Below are positions 22,513-33,364 of a stretch of 47,338 nt of DNA, one piece after another. This DNA comes from Fragilariopsis cylindrus CCMP1102. Taxonomy: Eukaryota; Bacillariophyta; Bacillariophyceae; Bacillariales; Bacillariaceae. Numbering within the stretch: position 1 is the stretch's first letter; the number at the start of each line of letters is the position of its first letter. The notes below the pieces were generated by a model that was not told the origin of the DNA, did no database searches, and saw only the letters and a list, made by a program, of their open reading frames with translations. The position numbers and the translations under genes were made by a program. Location of the stretch: positions 1-47,338 of the forward strand of contig FMBT01000571.1 of the NCBI GenBank assembly GCA_900095095.1, read 5' to 3'.

Positions 22513-22599
22513 AATGTTTGTACGTTGCCTACACCTACTAGCTAGTTCTCTGGGTATATTACTGTTTTATCGTCACCACCTTTGTTTGTTACTTGGATT

Positions 22600-22899
22600 T
22601 TATTCTCTTATTTTTGCTGTTGCTGTTGCTTCCTTTTGCTGTTGTTGTGCCGACGATATCGATACCAATTCTGATCCTGATTCTGTAATGATTAAATTTG
22701 TTTTAATAGGCACTACGCTTGAATTATTATTATTATTATTTTTTTCTTTTTCAATTAAATTATTCTGATGTCTATGATATCGAAACGCTGCTAAAGCAAA
22801 AAATAATTGACTTCCAATCAAAATATGATATGTACGACCTAATCGTTTAAATTTATTTCGATAATTCAATATTGTATCTTTCAAACTAGTAGTATCCAT
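22600..22899 (-). CDS. Small unknown protein, possibly the 3' part of a longer gene
   Basis: A 99-residue frame starts at an ATG (22899) and has one hydrophobic segment (HILIGSQLFFALAAF), then charged and Asn/Gln-rich sequence. I do not recognise it. Directly upstream on the same strand, another frame stays open from about 23040 to 22890 (VSKVLITEQLFVSSSQYTV, HHLQHWMLFAIGVKRKIQ) and ends in a Lys run. Adding one base to the A8 run near 22905-22912 would fuse the two. A further Met-led stretch starts near 23094. This may be one 150-180-residue membrane-associated protein. A plus-strand Cys/Leu-rich frame on top of it is a shadow. Confidence 0.4.
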   Translation of the reverse strand: MDTTSLKDTILNYRNKFKRLGRTYHILIGSQLFFALAAFRYHRHQNNLIEKEKNNNNNNSSVVPIKTNLIITESGSELVSISSAQQQQKEATATAKIRE

Positions 22900-23099
22900 C
22901 CTTTTTTTTCTTTTTCTTTTGCTGACGTTGTATTTTACGTTTTACGCCAATGGCAAAGAGCATCCAATGTTGTAAATGATGTACAGTATATTGCGATGAT
23001 GATACAAATAACTGTTCAGTAATAAGAACCTTCGAAACTCTGTAAATAGACGTTAGAGGTTGCAATCACGTTATTACGACTACCCATCCTCATTTTGAT

Positions 23100-23440
23100 T
23101 TTCGCGCGCGCGACATAAGTCGAGTGAGTCGAGTCGCTAGAATAGCGCGTGTCGAAAAAACACATCTTAGTAGGCTACTGTAGACCAAGTCACATCACAT
23201 CATCGTCATACTGTATATTAATAATAGATTCGAAGATACTTGCTAGATAGGAAATCAATAATAGGAGAGAGACCATAAGAATACATTACAGCAAGTACCA
23301 GTTATTACTGACTGCTATAGTAGAGAATAATTAAATGGTATTGGAAGCAAAATAATCTTTAGTAATGGACGAAAGGAATAAATACATAGATTGATGATAT
23401 ACGTACCGCATACGGCTTATTGCGAACAAACAAAACAATC
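23100..23440. other. Probable promoter of the kaptin-like gene
   Basis: The spacer includes a CpG-rich island (about 23101-23150, with CGCGCGCG and repeated GTCGAGT units) in otherwise AT-rich DNA. No coding region is seen. Confidence 0.35.
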
Positions 23441-24870
23441 ATGGAATTTAAAGAGATATTTACATCGCCCTTCACCACGTCAACGACGTGCTATTCGTGT
23501 GGCGGAAAAAGTAGTAACACGACGACGATCGATGATGATGATGTTACATCACCTGGGGGGAATGACACAAATGAAACAATACAATTTGCTACAGAAAATC
23601 ACATTCTAGGTGTTGGTATTACTAGCAGCACGGCAAATAAGAATAGCAAGAATGATGGTGTCAAAATATCCTGCCGTTCTGTACCACGCGATTCTGCTCA
23701 CTTGACATGTGTAGGATACGCATATTGGGATGGGGAAGAGGAGGAGAAAGAACAAAATAAAATGGAAGAGGAAAAAGAATGCATACATACCGGAAGAATA
23801 GAATCCAATCAACTATCAGCATCTTCCGACTCGACGGCAACAACTACCGTTCACCGCCGTATCGAAGCTATGACCTTTATCGATCCTGCACTCATCGAAG
23901 AAAATCAATTTAAATGTCAGGACTTATTATTGTCATCCCCAAATAATATGAATCTACATCGGCCATCTGGTGGTTCAGTTATCATCGATGATAAAGATGA
24001 TAATATATCAGTCATGTCGAATATGAATACTATCGAAGGATCAACAAATCAACCACAACAACAGCAACATCGTCGTCGCCAAAGCGGCATCAGCCAGCAG
24101 CAGCAGCAGCAGCATCGTCGTAATCCATCCACAGCTTCTCTCGCTTCGTTGCCAAATAGTGGTCTTGTTGGTAGTAGTTATCACCGAAAGTCGCAATCAG
24201 AATTAACCAGGGGGGTCTTAGTAGTACTATTCACAGTGACACAAGTAATAATAATAATAATAGTAACAAAAACGAGGAGAGGAAAAAAATGAACAATAGT
24301 AAAAACTTAAAGCAAAAATCCAAGGCTCGATTGATTTTACGACGACCAGATCGATTTACCTCCCAATTGTTGTCATGTCGTTCTGATAAAGACGAAAATG
24401 ATGATCATTGCGAGGAAGATAAAAACGAAAACGACCAGCAGCAGCAAGAACATCATCATTCTTCCTCTGCCTTGTTAGACTTTCGTCCACTCTGTCCTTG
24501 TGTGGCAAGATGGAAAAAAGAACCACTTAGTAGAAATGGTGATGGTGGTGATAATTGCCCAAGCAACAACAACGACGAAGCATCCAACATCAACAACAAC
24601 AACAACAACAACAAGAAGAATAATGATAATAATAACAAAGACATTGTTGGAGTTTGGCTTGGTAGTGCCGATGATGCAGCATTACGATTTTATGTACCTT
24701 CCTTATCTGATCCATCTTTGTTGGTTTCAATTGCTTTGCCTGAAGAGCATTTTTCGGTAGATTCTCCTGTAATGGCACTTGATTTTTGTACGGTACACTG
24801 GCAGGATGATGAGAGGGACGAATATGATAATAATAAAGAAAGTAATGGAAGTAGCCCAACCACTATAGCA

Positions 24871-24901
<31 letters not shown>

Positions 24902-25833
24902 TGCACACGCTGGCAGTTGCATGTCAAGATGGTACCATTCAATTAATAACGTTTCGATCACAACAACAGGATAACAACAAAACGAATAGCAATAACAATG
25001 ATATTATTTTTGTTGATGTTACCAGCGAAAGAATAATTGTCGATGGTCCATTGTCGAGTTTGAAATTGGATAAAAATCGATACACGCCACTGCGGGTTAC
25101 TGTCGGATCTCTATGTGGTTATGTGTGTCAATTGATATACGATAGTAATAACAACTCTTGGGAAGGACCGTTCATCATTGTTCAAGACTTATGGAATCCT
25201 ACGATCAACACTGAAGAATCAGTGCTGGTGGTCGATATATGGAATAATTATATTGCTATTGGAACACAACTTGGTAGATGTCTACTGTATGCTACTCACG
25301 ATAGTGAAAACTATTTCCCTATTTGGAAAGTAATCTTGCCATATCCAATTCACGGTATAACAATAATTAAGAACAACAACGCTGTGAGTGATACAGAAGG
25401 AAAATGTTCGATGAATCTTGCTGTTACAACTCGACGGTCGTTCCACCTATTTGATGCAATCAAAGGAGGGATACAATGGAGACGAAAGCCAACAAGAGAG
25501 CAATATTCGCCAGAATTAGCGAGAGATCGTCTCTTAAAGATTCTTGAAGAAATTAGGAATGAAAATCGAGAATCGGATCTAATAACACAGAAACTTGTTC
25601 GTGAAACCATCGAAGAACTAATAGAGAATGTTGAAAAGAAATTTCAGGAGGAAGAAACTAATGTATCGATCGTTGTTTCTGATACTATTGCGAATCTACT
25701 CAATCGAGTGGAGCAAATTGCACATGAAAATAATACTCTCATGAGATTGGATTCTTCCAATCTTGGACAAGAAATAGCCGTACCCGATCCACCACACTGG
25801 GAGTACAGTTCATCAGATGATGAATTTGATTGA
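23441..25833 (+). CDS. Kaptin-like beta-propeller protein (two frames of one gene)
   Basis: Two long frames overlap at ATGA (24289-24292). In the first, the sequence ends in a spurious hydrophobic stretch after the G6 run at 24210-24215. Adding one G keeps the reading open (Gly-Gly-Leu-Ser-Ser, then an Asn run) straight into the second frame, giving about 800 residues. The C-terminal part shows propeller strands (IVGVWLGSADDAALRFYVP, LAVACQDGTIQLITF, ERIIVDGPLSSLKL, VTVGSLCGYVCQLIYD, VLVVDIWNNYIAIGTQLG, NLAVTTRRSFHLFDAI) and a coiled coil near the end. The VDGPLSS block and strand order recall kaptin (KPTN), a KICSTOR subunit that restrains TORC1 in animals. Similarity is by eye and moderate, so a generic propeller protein remains possible. 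Poly-Gln, Asn and Thr tracts fill the linkers. Confidence 0.6.
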
Positions 25834-26129
25834 ATGTAGAACAAGGAATAACAATACTTGATAACTGAATGAAAAGCGAGTAGCTAGGAAGCGTCCATAC
25901 GAGAGGAAATAAAGCGATCATATGTTCTATATTTACAAACATAATTCAATAGAGGTATGATTCCAGTAATACTTTGCAGCATTTTCAGCAAATTAACAAA
26001 AAATCGTCTTATGTTACTGTCATGGGTATTGTTGCTATTTGTATCACTGCCGTATAACCTCAAAAATTGATCATTGTTATCCTGTTTAAAATTACTGTAA
26101 TTATTTAGTCAATTAATTAGTTGTTTTAT
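25834..26129. other. Convergent 3' spacer
   Basis: AT-rich sequence separates the stops of the kaptin-like gene (+) and the orphan gene (-). No feature was recognised. Confidence 0.45.
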
Positions 26130-26729
26130 TTAATCCAACAATTTAGCCTTTATACAAAATGCGATTAAATCTTCCAGATTTCTATATATCCTCATTGACT
26201 GTCCTTTTTTTGAAACACGGACAATTTCCAACCATTGTTCTTTGATAGTATGGAATCGTTTTCGCTTTGTTGTCTTGACGGAAGCTAAAAATCGTCCAAC
26301 ATCCGAATCTAATGAACCATCAAATTCTAAAAATTGTGATCCTAACTCTGTAATCTTATACCCAAATGGATTATATCCCGCAGGAACGAAATTTGACAAA
26401 CCACCACCTCGTTCAATCGTCGTCCAAGAATAAGGTGGATTAGTAGTAGTAGTCGTAGTCGTAGTAGTAGTAGCAGTAGAAACCACCTTATCATTATCAA
26501 GAGTCATCATAAACCCATCAGTATCATCGTGGGCGAGATGATAATATTTTGATGTCTTCCGTTCATAAACCGATTTGTGTGGGCTGATGACGGCCTCAAC
26601 AACAGTACCATTATCAATTGCCGCAAGCGATGCGATGACGGAAATAAGAAATAAGACAACGAAAATCACGCTCCCAACTTCTGCCGTAGAAGAACGAAGA
26701 TGACATTGATGATGACTCCGGAATATCAT
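26130..26729 (-). CDS. Orphan signal-anchored protein
   Basis: An intact 199-residue protein starts at ATG (26729) with a hydrophobic segment (VGSVIFVVLFLISVIASLAA, residues 18-37). A (ACT/TAC)-encoded Thr linker follows, then a well-structured C-terminal domain with FVPAGYNPFGYKITELG, FLEFDGSLDSDVGRFLAS and WLEIVRVSKKGQSMRIYRNL. The C-terminal part looks conserved in character but I cannot name the family. The N-terminal signal suggests ER, plastid or secreted location. Its start faces the phytoene desaturase gene across about 520 bases. Confidence 0.65.
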   Translation of the reverse strand: MIFRSHHQCHLRSSTAEVGSVIFVVLFLISVIASLAAIDNGTVVEAVISPHKSVYERKTSKYYHLAHDDTDGFMMTLDNDKVVSTATTTTTTTTTTNPPYSWTTIERGGGLSNFVPAGYNPFGYKITELGSQFLEFDGSLDSDVGRFLASVKTTKRKRFHTIKEQWLEIVRVSKKGQSMRIYRNLEDLIAFCIKAKLLD

Positions 26730-29215
<2,486 letters not shown>

Positions 29216-29411
29216 TTAGATAATAAATGCAACTGTTATGTGCCTAGTATCCTCATCTAGCTACTGTAAGATAAATATTGTGTTAAAAAAAAGATCTTTG
29301 AACTTTATTTTCCTCTTCTGAGCACTATCACGCCATGATAGACAGCATTGCTGCCGTGAAATTATCAAATTATCATCATTCTTGTTAATATATATATTCA
29401 TTCTCCTTTTC

Positions 29412-29455
29412 GATTTAGATTCGATATTCGGGATTCATCAATCGTGACTGAATTC
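29412..29455 (+). repeat. 44-bp direct repeat, copy 1
   Basis: This segment is identical over 44 bases to 30691-30734, and similarity extends about 15 bases to the left (ATATTCATTCTCCTT). It lies about 250 bases upstream of the lumen-protein start. Confidence 0.9.
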
Positions 29456-29513
29456 GCGCAATTTTCGTGTCTTTTTGATTGCCATCGATGGGGTGTAAAT
29501 ACGTAGTCTTCTC

Positions 29514-29521
29514 TGACGTCA
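29514..29521. promoter_or_regulatory. CRE-type palindrome TGACGTCA upstream of the lumen-protein gene
   Basis: A perfect TGACGTCA lies about 186 bases before the ATG of the lumen-protein gene. bZIP/aureochrome proteins bind such cores in diatoms; light- or CO2-linked control would suit a photosynthetic gene, but this is inference. Confidence 0.35.
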
Positions 29522-29706
29522 ATCATAAAATTTCTAAAAAGTCAAAAGTGACAACAGCAATCTATGTACGGTAGCTAGCAAAGGACTCATCATCGTTTCT
29601 GTAGTAAAAGAACACAACAACCACATCAATAATACAAGCTAGTTCTTACTCTCGAGCAGAAATCGGTATTGATCAGTATAGGGTCCAGTATTCAAGCAGA
29701 AGAACC

Positions 29707-30381
29707 ATGATGATTTCTCCCAGAATTGCATTACTGCTTTCACTTATTATTACCGCCGCCGCCGCATGGTCGTTGCCTAATGTTCCTACATCAAGTCGAA
29801 CGTCAACAATAACAGAAGCACAATCAGCCGTTGCTCCGTCGAACAATCAATTACTACGTCGAACCTTTATTTTTGAGACTACTGCAGCATTATTTACCGC
29901 ATCCACAATCCTTCCACTCGCAACGATGATGGTGAACCCGAAACCGGCTTCAGCTGCAGCAGCTACAAAAATTAGTATAACCCCAGACGCAGCATTGACT
30001 CAATGGAAAGCATCTGTCGTTGCGATTGATACGTTATTGGATCGATGGGACTCATTAGCTGGAGGAGATGCAATTCGAAAAGAATTAGGGACTGCTAATT
30101 TTGGTACCGAAACATCACCATTGTTTCAAATCCAAAAGGCTTTCAAAGTTCTTCGTGATAACGATGATTCTATATCCGATTTAGTGGAATTTACAGAACA
30201 ATCCGAAGAATTTACCAATGCATTGAATCGAGCTGATACAATGGCCTACTCGGCCAACTTTGCCGGTGGATCTGGAAAACCAACTCCCCCCAAAGTATAC
30301 ACTGATAAGGCAAAGATAGAAGTTCAAGATATGAAACGGATTGCAAAATCCATATCATCGTTACTTGTTACCTCGCCATAA
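29707..30381 (+). CDS. Thylakoid-lumen protein, four-helix type
   Basis: The 224-residue precursor has three targeting parts. They are an ER-type signal (residues 5-20, ending AAAA before Trp21), a Ser/Thr-rich transit region, and a second signal with twin Arg51-Arg52, a hydrophobic core and an ASA cleavage site near residue 83. That order directs a protein into the thylakoid lumen through the Tat route in a complex plastid. The mature 140 residues are helical (ALTQWKASVVAIDTLLDRWDSL, DDSISDLVEFTEQSEEFTNALNRAD, KIEVQDMKRIAKSISSLL). They recall PsbQ/Psb31-type extrinsic photosystem II subunits, but I cannot assign the family. It sits between two copies of a 44-bp direct repeat. Confidence 0.75.
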   Translation: MMISPRIALLLSLIITAAAAWSLPNVPTSSRTSTITEAQSAVAPSNNQLLRRTFIFETTAALFTASTILPLATMMVNPKPASAAAATKISITPDAALTQWKASVVAIDTLLDRWDSLAGGDAIRKELGTANFGTETSPLFQIQKAFKVLRDNDDSISDLVEFTEQSEEFTNALNRADTMAYSANFAGGSGKPTPPKVYTDKAKIEVQDMKRIAKSISSLLVTSP

Positions 30382-30690
30382 TAAAATGTTGCTATAAATA
30401 TATATATGTATATATATATATATATATGTATATATTCATCAGGACAAATGATACATTATGGAATATAATACTAGTATACTCCCTGATACCTTTTTTCAAA
30501 TATGGCGTCTATAATCTGAATTGCGATTCTATTACAGTATATGGTCCCAAAACCCCAAAACCCGCGTTTATGGAGATTATAATATTAATTAAAAGATAAG
30601 AATAATGCTGTTAAATTATACTATATTAGAATCCTATTAAATTTAAGATATTGAAAAATATGAAGTACTGTAATATATTCATTCTCCTTA

Positions 30691-30734
30691 GATTTAGATT
30701 CGATATTCGGGATTCATCAATCGTGACTGAATTC
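30691..30734 (+). repeat. 44-bp direct repeat, copy 2
   Basis: This is identical to 29412-29455 and lies 310 bases after the lumen-protein stop codon, 1279 bases from copy 1. The downstream context also shares a GTGTAAATA motif, at slightly different distance. Confidence 0.9.
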
Positions 30735-30776
30735 CGCAATTTCTATGTTTTGTTGGAGCCCTTAATACCGAAGGAG

Positions 30777-30796
30777 TACACGCATATATGCGTGTA
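30777..30796. repeat. 20-bp palindrome with CGCATATATGCG core
   Basis: TACACGCATATATGCGTGTA is a perfect palindrome. A related 12-bp palindrome, ACGCATATGCGT, lies at 30990-31001 with inverted similarity in its flank (CCTTAAT and GGAGT elements). The pair may be the ends of a small hairpin or MITE-like element of about 250 bases. Confidence 0.6.
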
Positions 30797-31176
30797 AATA
30801 GTGTTTTGGGGGCGACTGTAAAAAGCTGGAAAAATCGATTAGAAAAAATCTAGTAATACATTATTACTCAGTATACATTTTTTGATCTATTATTTCTTGT
30901 TTTACCTTACCAAATCCTCCTATCATTTTTCAATCAAAATATATGCGGTATTCCCTGTAGTTGTTAAACCATAGTTGTCCGTTTATTACACGCATATGCG
31001 TTTCGGCGCACTCCTGATTAAGGATAGCATTTTTTGGAGAGGTTATTGGTATTTGATTATGATGTGAAAATATTTGATTGCTAGAATGAATTGTAAGTAA
31101 TACTAAACAGCTCAAGTAAGTAACAAGTAAGTCTTCAGCCTCTTAGCTAAACCTCCTTGGACTAAAGAAAGAAACA

Positions 31177-32075
31177 ATGATACCAGCAATTCCCAGTAAA
31201 ACAGCTGCAAAGCCGGCTTCGCGGGGTGCGTTCATCGTGTTGGAAGGAGTGGATAGATGCGGTAAAACAACACAAGCGTCTTTGCTGATAAAGCATTTGG
31301 TTGGATTAGGCCTAGCTGCTGTCGCTATGCGCTTTCCGGATCGTACTACTATGGTCGGTGATTTAATTAATCAATACCTACAATCGAAATCAGAATTGGA
31401 TGATCGAGCTGTTCATCTGTTGTTTAGCGCCAACAGATGGGAAGCTGCACCGGCACTTCGAAAGACCCTCATTGACGATGGCGCAAACATTATTTGTGAT
31501 CGATATGCTCATAGCGGTGTTGCTTTTTCGTCATCCAAACCGAGCCTAGAAGACGACCTCGACTGGTGTCGGGCTTGTGACGTGGGATTACCTGCACCGG
31601 ACGCTATTATTTTCCTTGATATTGCCCAAGAAGAAGCCGAACAACGGGGAGGGTAAGTATATTTTATATCTCAAATACCTTATTTGAACTACTAATTGAC
31701 GGACAGCCCTCTTCCTGTTTGATGGATTTAAATTTTTTAACAGTCAGAAACTCGTTCTCATACAATTCGACCTGCCTCTCCATATCCCCCCCCCCCCCTT
31801 CTCATTCGTTCCAACGAAATATTCGCTACTATCACAGTTACGGTGGGGAACGTTATGAAAAGAAAGAAATGCAACAACGAGTACGAAAACGGTTTAGTCA
31901 ACTACAGGAAATGGACGAGAAGGACGGTCGCATACCGTGGTTTATTGTAAATGCTGCTCAAACAATTGAGGAAGTCCAAATAGAAATCAACGAAATAGTC
32001 GAAAAGACCGTAGAAAAAGTACAAAGTGAAGAACAACCTGTAGGACTGTTGTGGAAAGAGGAAACTAAGGGATGA
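31177..32075 (+). CDS. Thymidylate kinase
   Basis: Thymidylate kinase phosphorylates dTMP to dTDP. Exons 31177-31652 and 31838-32075 join through a 185-nt intron (GTAAGT...CACAG) into 237 residues. The P-loop GVDRCGKTTQ (near residues 24-33), the dTMP-site FPDRTT and the DRYAHSGVAFS motif are complete. The splice junction turns EQRGG into EQRGGYGGERYEKKEMQQRVR, which is the lid region and confirms the intron. There is no clear targeting sequence; the short Ala/Lys/Pro-rich N-terminus suggests cytosol or nucleus. The intron contains a run of about 12 C residues near 31787. Confidence 0.93.
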
Positions 32076-33364
32076 TCAAATAATGATAGCAAAGATATAT
32101 ATATATATATATATATATAACATTCTTACATATCTGTAGGCTAGTGATGAGTCAGTGCGTCTCTTAACAACTTTGTTTTGTCGCTAAATATCCAAGATCA
32201 TCACACCCTATTTATAATATTCGTTCTCTATTTAAGTAGCCCAAATTTTCGGAATAAATGCTGGTGGGTGAAAATATTCATTCATTCGGTTGCTATAATT
32301 TCGGTAGAGATTATTGAAGAGTTACTGCTGTGAATTGTTCCTAAAAACTGTTTCACCTTTGCTGAATCATCTTCATCTAAAAAATGGAATCTTCCAGTTT
32401 GCTGCATTCAGTATGTAGGCAGTACGAAGTACATTACAATACATGTTTGCATTAAAATCTTTATGACATTTTCTTCAAAGGATGGACATCATGCAAGTGG
32501 GTGATTATATAGTTCTTCAATACATGTATTAACATATGTACATGTATGAGAACAAAAAGGAATGGCCACTGCTGAATTTTAAATTTTGAGGATGGAAAAT
32601 TTCGAGGATGATAATGCTGGAGTATATTGCTCAGAGATTTCAACATAGCTAACTTAGAAAAAATCTATAACAGTGAATTGTAATTTCCAGCCAGTACCTC
32701 ATCATGTCGGTCCGACCAAAAATGATCAGATAATTCTGCGTGTAACACAGGAAGCACTATATCATTCAAAGTTTGTTATGCATCTGAAAAAAAGTGTGGT
32801 GAAGCATATGTCTGCTCCCCATTGTTTGTTGACAAGATAATAATAGCGCAAGATCACCACAGGGAAAGTTCCATACTAGACCAAAATGAAACCAGCAAAT
32901 ATTCTCCATTTCCACTGTTGTTATTAGAGTGATAATGGGGTGCCATTGTCCCGTTCAGCTCTCCTTATATATATTGGTGTTTTAGTGACTTCAACATTCA
33001 TGTTTTTAGAGGAATTTTTGTGTGACAATAAAAAAGCTCGGGCACGATACTTCTTGTCGTGCGAAACATTTCCGAACACAAAAAATATGCATGAACGAAG
33101 GATGTCACGATATGAATATTAGCAGGATATGATTAGGATCATACTGCATTTTGGTGTGTATAAATTGTACTCAATTCGGTATCTTCACACATCCATCACT
33201 CGACCATGCTCAGGAACTACAGTCACCACACTTGACTTACTCCACTTTGACGTTCGATCTAACGTTAGCTAAAGTCACAATTATTTCAGAAAGACAATTG
33301 AAAAACAAATTGAATCGAATCGAATCGAATATAAAAAGAAATTAGAAAATCATCACAAGCCAAA
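32076..33364. other. 1.3-kb spacer without recognisable gene
   Basis: An AT run follows the TMK stop (about 32096-32119). The rest is AT-rich, with only frames of about 60 codons on either strand and many stops. I tried to read it as decayed transposon sequence and found no domain. A tandem AATCG run (about 33312-33328) lies just before the DEP-reductase start. Confidence 0.5.

Larger units (their letters stand above)
29216..29706. other. Spacer between PDS and the lumen-protein gene
   Basis: It holds the first copy of a 44-bp repeat and a CRE-type palindrome, listed separately. An A7 run follows the PDS stop region at about 29285. No gene is seen. Confidence 0.45.
30382..31176. other. Spacer with repeats between the lumen-protein and TMK genes
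   Basis: An AT dinucleotide run lies at about 30397-30435. The second 44-bp repeat copy follows, and then two related palindromes (30777-30796 and 30990-31001) that together form a loose inverted repeat. Short open frames here have no family features. Confidence 0.5.

Noticed and set aside
22514..22768. Cys/Leu-rich plus-strand frame
   Set aside because: It is antisense to the small minus-strand protein, driven by CAA/GCA repeats; it resembles a membrane peptide only by composition.
24216..24292. C-terminal transmembrane helix in the first kaptin-like frame
   Set aside because: It arises only from reading AGTAATAATAAT in the wrong frame after the G6 run; the alternative frame continues into the propeller.
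32940..33345. Two 60-codon plus-strand frames before the DEP-reductase
   Set aside because: They are short, without conserved motifs or coding-like structure, and neither joins the downstream gene in frame.
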